Assembly: GCF_900205965.1 (NCBI RefSeq)
Contig: NZ_OAOF01000013.1
Coordinates: 62,001 to 126,000 of the forward strand
DNA: 64,000 nucleotides
Direction of reading: 5' to 3'
Source of the DNA: Lacrimispora amygdalina
GTDB taxonomy: Bacteria; Bacillota; Clostridia; Lachnospirales; Lachnospiraceae
Shown here: in pieces, positions 24,517-32,914 of the stretch
Layout of the letters: each line of letters opens with the position of its first letter
How positions within the stretch are numbered: the first letter of the stretch is position 1
Notes under the pieces: generated by a model
Told to the model about the DNA's origin: nothing
Seen by the model: the letters and a program-made list of their open reading frames with translations, nothing else
The model's database searches: none
Program-made: the position numbers and the translations under genes

Positions 24517-25227
24517 ATGAATCAGAAACCAAAGTATATACAAATAAAGGACAGTATATTAAAAGATATAAAAAACCAGACGCTCCATGCCGGAGACCAG
24601 ATACCCACGGAAACGGAGCTTTGTGATCGCTTTCATGTCAGCAGAATGACCGTCAATAAAGCGATTTCTGCGCTCACATCCGAAGGCTATATTCGGAGAG
24701 TTGCGGGTAAGGGGAGCTTTGTTACCAGCTCACTGGTACAAAAACAATTTCACCACCAGCCAATCAGCTTTACGGAGGACATGGAATCCATAGGATTAAA
24801 ATCGGGTGCGAGACTGTTAGAATACAGAATCTATCGTGGCAGCGACATTCCGGCAGAGATCGCCCAGAAGCTTCAGGCCGGTCCGGATGATTTAATCCAC
24901 TATTTCTCCAGAATACGGACAGGCAATGAGATGATTATCAGCATCAGCTATAATTACGTACCGTGCAATACCATACCTGCCATTGACATAGCCAGCCTGG
25001 AACATTCATTTTTTCAATATTTAAAAAAACTGGGATTTATAGATCTGCATACCGTCGACTTCTCTCTTTCAGCAACGCTTCCTACTCCGGAACAAAAAAA
25101 ACTGCTGGAGATAGAAAATGAGGCACTTTTAAAAGTATCCCATATTACCTGCAGCAGTCAGAATGATATTCTGGAATATATTGATACATATTATATCGGC
25201 AGCATGTATACATACCGGCTGGATTAA
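24517..25227 (+). CDS. GntR-family (HutC/UTRA) transcriptional regulator
   Basis: 236 aa from ATG 24517 (AAGGAG at 24504-24509, 7-nt spacer; a GTG 6 bp earlier is too close). The N-terminal winged HTH reads PKYIQIKDSILKDI, IPTETELCDRFHVSRMTVNKAI and RVAGKGSFV; the C-terminal UTRA effector domain covers about residues 85-235. Such regulators sense phosphorylated sugars. Divergent from the PTS operon with a shared 215-bp intergenic region carrying a HutC-type palindrome, so it most likely represses the PTS/SIS genes until a sugar phosphate binds. Its 3' end overlaps the GH13-like gene by 4 bp. Confidence 0.92.
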   Translation: MNQKPKYIQIKDSILKDIKNQTLHAGDQIPTETELCDRFHVSRMTVNKAISALTSEGYIRRVAGKGSFVTSSLVQKQFHHQPISFTEDMESIGLKSGARLLEYRIYRGSDIPAEIAQKLQAGPDDLIHYFSRIRTGNEMIISISYNYVPCNTIPAIDIASLEHSFFQYLKKLGFIDLHTVDFSLSATLPTPEQKKLLEIENEALLKVSHITCSSQNDILEYIDTYYIGSMYTYRLD

Positions 25228-27068
25228 TCCGCTCTGCCCATTAAAACCACAATTGTCCTGGGAGGAATGAGAAAGCTCTTTCCTTCCAGAACCGGTTCCT
25301 TTCCTTCCTCATACTTCCCGTTTTCTTCCAGCTTATGTGTATGGAACACCACATGCCATTGTTGTTTTTTAGGAAGGTTTGGAAGGTCAAAGGTATGAGG
25401 CTCCCAGTGCATGTTATAAGCAACATAAAAATGATTGTCTGACGTCCCATCCTCCTTTTTTGCATAATCTCCCCAATAAAGAATGCCCAGCTGGCGCCTG
25501 AAATTCTCATATTCCGGATACCACGGCTTTACTCCGTGATAGGATACATCAGGAAATCCACAGGCCAGATAATCCCTGTTCTTTGCTTCTTCCCTTCTGT
25601 GAAATACCGGATGGGCCTTTCGGAATGCTATAACAGATTTTACAAACTCAAAAAGATCCCTGTTTGTTTTTAGAAGGTTCCAGTTTAACCAGGATGTTTC
25701 ATTATCCTGGCAATATGCATTGTTATTGCCGGACTGGGAGTTTCCAAACTCATCCCCTGCCAGAATCAGAGGCGTTCCCTGGCTCAGCAGCAGCAAAAGG
25801 AATGCATTACGCAGCTGCCTTTTTCTAAGGGCCACCACTTTTTTCTTTCTTGTAGGTCCTTCCGTCCCGCAATTCCAGGAATAATTATAAGGATTTCCAT
25901 CCTGATTGTATTCACCATTGGCTTCATTATGCTTGGTATCATAGGTTACCAGATCCATCATGGTGAATCCATTGGTATTTGCCATATAATGAATTACCCC
26001 CCGGTCAGAGGGGTTGTTTCTGGTCCGGAAAACCAGATTCTTTATCTGCTCCTCATCCCCTTTGAGCACTCGTCTCATATCCGTCTGAAAGCTGTCATTA
26101 TATTCTGCAAGATACTTCGCCTGATTCAGAGGAATATTCCCCCAAAAATCAGCCCAGAGTTTTACCCCCACCAGATAAGGATCTCGTCCGATTACATCAA
26201 GAGGGGGATAACCCACCAGATGAATCCCGTCCAGATGAAACTCCTCCGTCCAGAAACGGACTGCATCCAGAACAAAGGAAGGAGACTCCTTCCCTGTAAA
26301 ATACAGCTCTGTAATAAGCTCTATTCCTTCTTTATGAAGCGCTTTTACCAGACTTTTCAGTTCTCCGGCCGGATCTTTCTTATCGCCGGAAGCATAGGAA
26401 GCTTTAGGTGCAAAATAATATCCAGAGGTATATCCCCAATAGTTTAATTTACCAGTGGGTTTATCCACACCATAAGGACTGCCCTGCACAACCTCAGGAA
26501 GAATCACTTCACCAAACTCATAAACCGGCATCAATTCAACGGTTGTAATCCCCAGTTCTTTGAGATAAGGAATTTTTTCCTCAATTGCACGAAAGGTTCC
26601 TTTATTCCTGGTTCCTGAAGTAGAATGCATGGAAAATCCACGAATATGAAGCCGGTAAATCACAGAATCCTCATACGGAATCAAAGGGCGCCTGTCATCT
26701 CCCCAGTCGAACGGGTCAGATACAGCGGGGCTTTTAGAGATTTGGTCTGCTCCTTTTAAATCTCCCCAGATCTCCTTACCTGTAAAGGCTCTCCCATACG
26801 GATCAGAAAACCGTTTTCCGTCTATCTCATAGCAATAGTAAATCCCGGAAAAGTCATCACCCAGTATGGTAGCAGAAAAAACTTCCCCCCGCTTATTTTT
26901 CTCTGGAAAAAGGAACGTACAGAAAGGCTGCTTTTCATCTTCATAAAAAAAGAGCAGTCTTAACTCTTTTCCCTTTGCGGCAACGGAAAAATGAATCCCC
27001 CCCCCAGTCTTGGTCATTCCCATGGGATAATATCCGGTTTCTTTCTCTGCGATCCTGTATTGTTTCAT
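25224..27068 (-). CDS. GH13 glycogen-debranching-like protein without catalytic residues
   Basis: 614 aa from ATG 27068 (AGGAG 7 nt upstream). N-terminal early-set/CBM48-like region, then a GH13 barrel of the GlgX/isoamylase type: VIYRLHIRGFSMH near residue 137, ITTVELMPVYEF near 174, NYWGYTSGYYFAP near 209, KHNEANGEYNQDG near 379, SWNCGTEGPT near 397, LLSQGTPLILAGDEFG near 428. Yet region I is ELITELYFTG instead of a DVVxNH form, region II is DGIHLVG instead of GFRFD, region III lacks the acid/base Glu, and region IV is ANTNG instead of xxHDG. All three catalytic acids seem lost and 50-80 residues between regions I and II are missing. Possibly a carbohydrate-binding pseudoenzyme. Confidence 0.8.
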   Translation of the reverse strand: MKQYRIAEKETGYYPMGMTKTGGGIHFSVAAKGKELRLLFFYEDEKQPFCTFLFPEKNKRGEVFSATILGDDFSGIYYCYEIDGKRFSDPYGRAFTGKEIWGDLKGADQISKSPAVSDPFDWGDDRRPLIPYEDSVIYRLHIRGFSMHSTSGTRNKGTFRAIEEKIPYLKELGITTVELMPVYEFGEVILPEVVQGSPYGVDKPTGKLNYWGYTSGYYFAPKASYASGDKKDPAGELKSLVKALHKEGIELITELYFTGKESPSFVLDAVRFWTEEFHLDGIHLVGYPPLDVIGRDPYLVGVKLWADFWGNIPLNQAKYLAEYNDSFQTDMRRVLKGDEEQIKNLVFRTRNNPSDRGVIHYMANTNGFTMMDLVTYDTKHNEANGEYNQDGNPYNYSWNCGTEGPTRKKKVVALRKRQLRNAFLLLLLSQGTPLILAGDEFGNSQSGNNNAYCQDNETSWLNWNLLKTNRDLFEFVKSVIAFRKAHPVFHRREEAKNRDYLACGFPDVSYHGVKPWYPEYENFRRQLGILYWGDYAKKEDGTSDNHFYVAYNMHWEPHTFDLPNLPKKQQWHVVFHTHKLEENGKYEEGKEPVLEGKSFLIPPRTIVVLMGRAD

Positions 27069-27094
27069 CCCTCTTCTCCTTTGCAGCTGTCCTG

Positions 27095-28909
27095 TCACTG
27101 ATTCTCAATCTGCTCCGCCAGATCGTTTAAATACATCCAGCGTTCCATCTTCTCCTCTAAAAGTTCCTCTTTTTGTGCCTTTTCTTCCATCAGCTGGTTG
27201 AGCCTTCCATAGTCACTGGCTGCTTCCTCAATCTTACCATCCAGTGTCTCAATTGACGATTCCAAAGCAGCTATATCATCTTCAATGGTCTCCCACTCCC
27301 TCTGTTCCTTGTAGGAAAACCGAAGTTTCCGCTCTCCTTTAGGCTTTTCCCGTCCCTTTTTTTCTCCTGCGTCCGGTTTTTTCTCGGTTCCTGCATCGTT
27401 CCCCGCAAGTCCATCCGGATACCTGGCTGCAAATGCTGCCTGATAATCCGTAAATCCGCCCTCATACTGTGTAACCCTGCCTTGTCCTTCAAAAGCGAAA
27501 ATTCTCCGCACAACCCGGTCTAAAAAGTAACGGTCATGGGATACTGTTATGACAATACCGGGAAAACTGTCTAAATAATCTTCCAGAATGGTGAGTGTCT
27601 GGATATCCAGATCATTGGTAGGCTCGTCAAGCAGCAGAACATTGGGCGCTTCCATGAGGATCCGAAGCAGATACAGCCGTCGTTTCTCCCCGCCGGAAAG
27701 CTTTTCTACGGTTGTATACTGGACACTGGATGGAAATAGGAACCGTTCTAACATCTGGGAGGCGCTGACGCTGCCGTCTTTTGTTTTCACGTATTCTGCG
27801 GCACTTCGGATATAATCGATTACCTTTAAACTGCCGTCCATATCCTCATTTTCCTGAGAGAAATAACCCATTTTCACAGTCTGCCCTACCGTTACAGTTC
27901 CTTCATCGGGATTTAGCCAGCCTGCAATTATTTTCATTAGAGTGGACTTACCCGATCCATTGGGACCGATGATTCCGATACGGTCATTTCTCAGGAAAAT
28001 ATAATTAAAATCTTTCATCAGGACCTTATCACCAAAAGCCTTTGTAATTCCTTCCAGTTCTACGGTAGTGCGTCCAAGACGGCTCTCTATGGAATCCAGC
28101 TCCACGTTCTTATCAGATTCCGGCGCCTTTTGGTCCCGTAAAGCCTCATACCGCTCGATATGGGCCTTTTGTTTGGTGGAACGGGCTCTTGCACCTCTTT
28201 GCATCCATTGCAGCTCAATCCGTAGAATGGACTGGCGCTTCCGCTCCGTTGCCTGCTCCATATCCATTCGGTCTGCCTTCAGTTTCAAATAGCCGCCATA
28301 GTTTTCCTGATAACTGTAAAGCTTTCCCTTATCAAGCTCCACGATCCGGCTGGTCACGCTGTCCAGAAAATACCGGTCATGGGTTACCATTAAAAGAGCA
28401 CCCTTAAAACGGCGCAGATAATCTTCCAGCCAGTCAGCCATGCTGCTGTCCAGATGGTTGGTCGGCTCATCAAGAACCAGTAAATCTGCAGTGGAAAGCA
28501 AAACGCTTACCAACGCAACCCTCTTCCTCTGACCGCCGGAAAGCGTGTCTACTCTGGTATCAAATTCAGTAAATCCCAGTCTGGTCAGCATGCTCTTTGC
28601 CTGACTTTCTAAATCCCATACATGTTCATGACCTTCGTTCTCCCGGATAATACTTTCCAGAATGGTCTCTCCCTCTTCAAATCTGGGATTCTGGGAAAGA
28701 AAGCGGATATCTAAGTTTCTGCCCTTTGCCACAGTTCCCCCATCCGGCTCTTCAAGCCCTGCCACAATGCGCAGCAGCGTGGACTTACCCGTACCGTTAA
28801 TTCCAATCAGGCCGATCTTTTCCCCTTCATTTATGCTGAAGCTGGTGTCATCAAACAGCAGCCGTTCCGTATATGATTTTGTTAAATGCTCAATTGTCAA
28901 TAAATTCAT
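27095..28909 (-). CDS. ABC-F family ATPase (Uup-like)
   Basis: 604 aa. Two ABC domains: Walker A GINGTGKST (near residue 36) and GPNGSGKST (near 315); signature LSGGQRKR (near 124) and LSGGEKRR (near 405); Walker B DLLVLDEPTNHLD and VLLLDEPTNDLD. The linker has the Uup/YfmR signature WMQRGARARSTKQKAHIERY, and the C-terminus ends in a coiled coil (EEKAQKEELLEEKMERWMYL), as in Uup. No membrane domain. ABC-F proteins act on ribosomes or, for Uup, in DNA/ribosome quality functions. Confidence 0.9.
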   Translation of the reverse strand: MNLLTIEHLTKSYTERLLFDDTSFSINEGEKIGLIGINGTGKSTLLRIVAGLEEPDGGTVAKGRNLDIRFLSQNPRFEEGETILESIIRENEGHEHVWDLESQAKSMLTRLGFTEFDTRVDTLSGGQRKRVALVSVLLSTADLLVLDEPTNHLDSSMADWLEDYLRRFKGALLMVTHDRYFLDSVTSRIVELDKGKLYSYQENYGGYLKLKADRMDMEQATERKRQSILRIELQWMQRGARARSTKQKAHIERYEALRDQKAPESDKNVELDSIESRLGRTTVELEGITKAFGDKVLMKDFNYIFLRNDRIGIIGPNGSGKSTLMKIIAGWLNPDEGTVTVGQTVKMGYFSQENEDMDGSLKVIDYIRSAAEYVKTKDGSVSASQMLERFLFPSSVQYTTVEKLSGGEKRRLYLLRILMEAPNVLLLDEPTNDLDIQTLTILEDYLDSFPGIVITVSHDRYFLDRVVRRIFAFEGQGRVTQYEGGFTDYQAAFAARYPDGLAGNDAGTEKKPDAGEKKGREKPKGERKLRFSYKEQREWETIEDDIAALESSIETLDGKIEEAASDYGRLNQLMEEKAQKEELLEEKMERWMYLNDLAEQIENQ

Positions 28910-28947
28910 TCTTTGCTGTTCTCCTGTAATCTCTGTCTGATCCCTTA

Positions 28948-29703
28948 CTATTCAATTACAAGCTCCACCGGACAGTGATCAGAACCTGTCACCTGGGTGT
29001 GAATGTCCGCGCTTACCAGCCTGTCCACCAGAGATTGCGATACGCAGAAGTAATCGATACGCCACCCTGCATTCTTCTCCCTCGCCCGGAAACGGTACGA
29101 CCACCAGGAATAAATCTCTTTCTGATCCGGATAAAAATAGCGGTAGGTATCCACAAACCCGTTTTCTACAAGTGCGGTAAACTTCTCTCTCTCCTCATCG
29201 GTAAAGCCTGCATTTTTCCGGTTGGTTTTGGGATTTTTCAAATCAATTTCTTTATGTGCAACATTTAAGTCTCCGCAGAATATAACCGGTTTCTTCTCCT
29301 CCAGCTCTTTTAAATAAGCAAGAAATGCATCCTCCCAGGTCATTCGGTAAGGAAGACGCGCCAGTTCATTCTGGGAATTGGGTGTATAGCAGGTTACCAC
29401 GTAATATTCCTGAAATTCGGCTGTTATGATCCGGCCTTCCTGGTCGTGTTCCTCTATCCCCATTCCATAAGTGACCGATGACGGCTCTTCTTTGGTAAAC
29501 AGTGCAGTTCCTGAATACCCCTTCTTTATGGCATAATTCCAATATTGATAATAGCCAGGGAGAGAAAGGTCAATCTGGCCTTCCTGAAGCTTGCTTTCCT
29601 GAATACAGAATACATCTGCATCTACCTCATGGAAATAATCCAGAAAGCCTTTCTCCACACAGGCACGAAGTCCATTCACATTCCATGATATCATTTTTTT
29701 CAT
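28948..29703 (-). CDS. Exodeoxyribonuclease III
   Basis: 251 aa from ATG 29703 (GGAGGAGA upstream). Motifs of the AP endonuclease/exonuclease III family: MKKMISWNVNGLRA at the start, CIQESKLQ (metal-binding Glu) near residue 33, GDLNVAHKEIDLKNP near 145, and SDHCPVELVIE at the C-terminus (catalytic Asp-His). It removes nucleotides 3'-5' and cleaves at abasic sites in base excision repair. The family name ExoA/XthA both apply, so no symbol is assigned. Own ribosome binding site; 38 bp behind it is the Uup-like gene in the same direction. Confidence 0.95.
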   Translation of the reverse strand: MKKMISWNVNGLRACVEKGFLDYFHEVDADVFCIQESKLQEGQIDLSLPGYYQYWNYAIKKGYSGTALFTKEEPSSVTYGMGIEEHDQEGRIITAEFQEYYVVTCYTPNSQNELARLPYRMTWEDAFLAYLKELEEKKPVIFCGDLNVAHKEIDLKNPKTNRKNAGFTDEEREKFTALVENGFVDTYRYFYPDQKEIYSWWSYRFRAREKNAGWRIDYFCVSQSLVDRLVSADIHTQVTGSDHCPVELVIE

Positions 29704-29758
29704 CGCGTTCTCCTCCGTCAAAAATATATTGTTAGTATACCATTTAAAACTGCATTAG

Positions 29759-29807
29759 AAAAGGGGCTGTCGCATCAGCTGATTGAAATCAGCAGGTGTT
29801 CAGCCCC
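29759..29807 (-). terminator. Terminator downstream of IMP dehydrogenase
   Basis: On the minus strand GGGGCTG (29807-29801) pairs with CAGCCCC (29769-29763), followed by TTTTCT; an inner CTGATT/AATCAG stem adds stability. It ends the U32-HAD-IMPDH operon before the exonuclease gene start. Confidence 0.8.
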
Positions 29808-29824
29808 TCCAAATGCATATATTT

Positions 29825-29905
29825 TCAGACTCCCGGTCCGTTAAATCCCACTTCAACGGCAAGTCCGCTTATGGCAGCCTCGGTACTGTCCATGTACCTG
29901 CTGCT
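29825..29905 (-). pseudogene. Possible AraC-family HTH remnant
   Basis: Between the IMPDH stop codon and the terminator, the minus strand has an open stretch of about 27 codons ending in TGA (29827-29825). It reads MDSTEAAISGLAVEVGFNGPGV, in which IS-x-LA-x-EVGFN-x-P resembles the second helix-turn-helix of AraC regulators (I-x-x-IA-x-x-VGF-x-x-x-x-YF). No start or binding site exists. It is too short to be certain. Confidence 0.35.
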
Positions 29906-31395
29906 TAGTAATTTTTATCTTTCAGTATGATATCATGGGCTCCGCCTTCCCTGATACTCATGGGGGAAACAAGGGTGATCCTTGCTTTTTTTTGAAATTC
30001 CTCGATGGAAGCGGCCCCGCAGCTTGACATTGTGGACTTTATTTTGCTGATAGTGACAGATAAATTATCCTTGAGTGCACCTGCATACGGAACATAACTG
30101 TCAACACCTTCTTCAAAATGAGTATCTTTTTTGGCTGACATGCTGTAACGCTGCCAGTTCTTTGCTCGATCTGACCCTTCTCCCCAATATTCCTTTACAT
30201 ATTCATTGCCTCTTTTCAGCTTCTTTCCCGGGCTTTCATCAAACCTTGCAAAATATCTTCCCATCATAACAAAATCCGCCCCCATGGCCAGGGCTATTGC
30301 TATGTGATTGTCGTATACAATCCCTCCGTCAGAACAAATAGGGATGTAGATACCAGTCTTCTCCTTATATCTATCCCTGGCAGAAGTAACTTCCAGTATA
30401 GAAGTCGCCTGACCTCTTCCGATCCCCTTCTGCTCACGTGTAATGCAAATAGACCCGCCGCCAATGCCGACCTTTACAAAATCTGCCCCTGCATCCGCCA
30501 GATAACGGAAGCCTTCGGCATCAACCACATTGCCGGCCCCAATATATGCCTTCGGAAAATTTGACTTTATATAGGTAATGGCGTCATATTGCCAAGTGGA
30601 ATAACCATCGGAAGAGTCCAGGCACAATATGTCAGCACCTGCTTCCAGCAGTGCCGGAACTCGTTCCTCATAATCGTAAGTATTAATTCCTGCACCTACA
30701 AGAAGGCTCTTCTTCTCATCAAGAAGCTCTAAAGGGTTTTCCTTATGAGCTTCGTAATCCTTACGGAACACCATATGGACCAGCTGCTGTTTTTCATTGA
30801 CGATAGGAAGACAATTTAATTTATTAGCCCAAATCAAGTCATTGGCTTCATTCAGGGACATCCCATCCCTCCCTGTAATAAGCGCTTCAAAAGGAGTCAT
30901 AATATGACAGACTTTTTTATCCAGGGAATCCCTGCTTATTCTATAATCTCTGCTTGTAATAATTCCCGTAAGAATACCGTCCCAATTTCCGTTAGAAGTA
31001 ACAGCTATGGTAGTATGCCCGGTATCCTCCTTCAGCCTCAGTATATCATTCAAAGTGTGTTCTGGTGAAAGATACGAATCACATACAACAAATCCGGATT
31101 TGAATTTTTTGACTTTCCGTATCATATCAGCCTGAGAATCAATTGTCTGAGCCCCATATATAAATGACAGCCCTCCGCACCGTGCCAATGAAATGGCAAG
31201 TTTGTTGTCCGACACAGCCTGCATAATCGCAGATACAAACGGAATGTTAAGCCTTACGTGTGCCTCCCCTTCTCTAAATCTTGTAATAGGAGTTGTAAGA
31301 TCAATTTTATCAGGTATGCACAAGGGGGTGGATAAATTAGGGATCAGCAGATATTCATTAAAGGTTCTGGAAATTTCATTATATAATTTAACCAT
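29905..31395 (-). CDS. guaB: IMP dehydrogenase
   Basis: 496 aa. Catalytic loop GGGSICITREQKGIGRGQ near residue 315 with the active Cys, SSEG/SSDGYSTWQ-type dehydrogenase strand (LCLDSSDGYSTWQ near 255), a CBS pair between about 100 and 220 (HIMTPFEALI, LPIVNEKQQL), the flap with YVPYAG near 440, and the end MSIREGGAHDI. This is the long IMPDH form common in Firmicutes, so the GGGSICI variant is normal for it. It oxidises IMP to XMP with NAD in guanine nucleotide synthesis. Here it is not next to guaA but is the last gene of the U32/HAD operon, overlapping the HAD gene by 8 bp. Confidence 0.92.
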   Translation of the reverse strand: MVKLYNEISRTFNEYLLIPNLSTPLCIPDKIDLTTPITRFREGEAHVRLNIPFVSAIMQAVSDNKLAISLARCGGLSFIYGAQTIDSQADMIRKVKKFKSGFVVCDSYLSPEHTLNDILRLKEDTGHTTIAVTSNGNWDGILTGIITSRDYRISRDSLDKKVCHIMTPFEALITGRDGMSLNEANDLIWANKLNCLPIVNEKQQLVHMVFRKDYEAHKENPLELLDEKKSLLVGAGINTYDYEERVPALLEAGADILCLDSSDGYSTWQYDAITYIKSNFPKAYIGAGNVVDAEGFRYLADAGADFVKVGIGGGSICITREQKGIGRGQATSILEVTSARDRYKEKTGIYIPICSDGGIVYDNHIAIALAMGADFVMMGRYFARFDESPGKKLKRGNEYVKEYWGEGSDRAKNWQRYSMSAKKDTHFEEGVDSYVPYAGALKDNLSVTISKIKSTMSSCGAASIEEFQKKARITLVSPMSIREGGAHDIILKDKNY

Positions 31396-32056
31396 TTGAG
31401 ACCTCTTTTCCTTCTGCTGCTAAGAAAATGCTTTTCAATTCGCCGAAATTATTAATAATATAGGTGGGGTTTTGGGCTTTCAGTTCTTCATAAGAATTGT
31501 TTCCATAAGTTACACCACAGGTATGACAGCCTGCGCTCCTTCCCATCTGAAGATCAAATACTGTATCCCCTACCACCAATGCCTCTTCCGGTTCACATTT
31601 TTCCTGTTCCAATATTAATTGTGCCATGTCCGGAGCCGGCTTTTTATTTTTTACGTCCTGTTCGCCGTAAATGCGAGAAATGAAAGGACTTACCTTTAAA
31701 TGATCCAACAATAGATGAAGAGCCTCTTTGCCCTTACTTGAGGCAACTGTAATAACGATTCCCTTTTTTGACAGATACTCTATCGTGCTCTTTACATTTG
31801 GAAACAATGTAACACTTTCCATGCAGATATCCTGGTATTTTCTGCGGTATAAATGAATTGCATTATCTATCTCGCTGTCCGGGACTTTTAATACAGAGGA
31901 AAAGGTATCCTTAAGCGGAAGACCTATTTTTTCCTGTATGTCCTTCTCTTTGGCAATTCCATAGCCCAGCTCTTTTCCTGTGGCCTGAATTGTATTTACA
32001 ATACTGCTCTTTGTATCTGCTATTGTTCCGTCAAAATCTAATATTAAAAGCTTCAT
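31388..32056 (-). CDS. HAD-superfamily phosphatase (subclass IA, phosphoglycolate phosphatase-like)
   Basis: 222 aa from ATG 32056, where the protein begins MKLLILDFDGTIADT (HAD motif I with both Asp); a longer frame adds 20 unrelated residues. Motif II VASSKG near 124, motif III KNKKPAPDM near 153, motif IV VVGDTVFDLQMG near 175. Small-molecule phosphatase or hydrolase; substrate not predictable from sequence. Its coupling to IMP dehydrogenase (8-bp overlap) suggests a nucleotide or a nucleotide-derived phosphate, as inference only. Confidence 0.85.
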   Translation of the reverse strand: MKLLILDFDGTIADTKSSIVNTIQATGKELGYGIAKEKDIQEKIGLPLKDTFSSVLKVPDSEIDNAIHLYRRKYQDICMESVTLFPNVKSTIEYLSKKGIVITVASSKGKEALHLLLDHLKVSPFISRIYGEQDVKNKKPAPDMAQLILEQEKCEPEEALVVGDTVFDLQMGRSAGCHTCGVTYGNNSYEELKAQNPTYIINNFGELKSIFLAAEGKEVSNG

Positions 32057-32093
32057 GATCCATACCCTCGCATCCTTATAATTACAGTTAATT

Positions 32094-32900
32094 TTACTTC
32101 CATAAATCATAATCAATTACCTGAATATCTTCCAATTCATTATTAAGCAGATGTCCCAGATTTTTTTCTGAGATTTCCTTCTCCACACCAATCTCTCCCA
32201 GCTTATAAGAAATGTTTTCATCAAACTGGTCCACCAAATCCTGCTTTCTGAAATAACGCCGGTTATCCTCTATATACTCTTTTAAATAGCATTTTACCGA
32301 ATCATTATAATATCCGTAAAGCATGTTATTGAAATGCTCATGCACAATCTGATTATCTGAAATCAGGCGGTCTAACTCAACCATTAGCTTAATACTTCCA
32401 AATGTTCGTCTCATATCTTCAAATTCTTGTTTGTGAAGATGATTCTGAGATACGACAACATAGGAAATACTTCTGGTGTTATTTAAAACATCAAAAAATA
32501 TTTTACTGTGAGCATGATTAATTTCCAGCTGCGACGAGATAATCACACGTATATCTTTGCTGTATTCGTTGCAAAGCAGTTCAATAATATAGGGATTTGA
32601 TACCAGAATATATTTAAATCCTGTGTCAATCATGGTCTGAATATCTTTGCAAATCTCTTGATACCCCTCTACGGTGAACTCTCTGTTTTCAAAATGAAAC
32701 ATGTCATAGGCATAACATAACTGATGCCTGCCGCTTATGCTCCTGGCTTCCTCCGGCGAGACCGCACACTTCCTCGCCTCATGAAATAAAAAACAATCCT
32801 TCTGAAAGTCCTGCTCAAATCTGGTCAAAAAAATTCTGCCCTCAGATTCAGAGTCCATAAAGCTCTCATCCAAGTATAATGGTAGTAACATTTCACCCAT
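32094..32900 (-). CDS. Short U32-like protein without the cysteine cluster
   Basis: 268 aa. Not recognised as a named family. The segment TGFKYILVSNPYIIELLC, followed by IRVIISSQLEINHAHS, parallels the strand-helix pattern KVTLSNPYLIKYTK ... LKISASVNLKTRS of the U32-like neighbour upstream, so the two genes probably are distant paralogues with a TIM-barrel core. It lacks the CxxCxxC end found in the neighbour. The C-terminus (VEKEISEKNLGHLLNNELED) is charged and helical. 14 bp behind the U32-like gene and 37 bp before the HAD gene, same operon. Confidence 0.6.
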   Translation of the reverse strand: MGEMLLPLYLDESFMDSESEGRIFLTRFEQDFQKDCFLFHEARKCAVSPEEARSISGRHQLCYAYDMFHFENREFTVEGYQEICKDIQTMIDTGFKYILVSNPYIIELLCNEYSKDIRVIISSQLEINHAHSKIFFDVLNNTRSISYVVVSQNHLHKQEFEDMRRTFGSIKLMVELDRLISDNQIVHEHFNNMLYGYYNDSVKCYLKEYIEDNRRYFRKQDLVDQFDENISYKLGEIGVEKEISEKNLGHLLNNELEDIQVIDYDLWK

Positions 32901-32914
32901 CCGTATCTGCCCCC

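Noticed and set aside
29905..31395. GGGSICITR active loop of IMP dehydrogenase as an aberrant enzyme
   Set aside because: The long IMPDH form of Firmicutes carries this loop normally.
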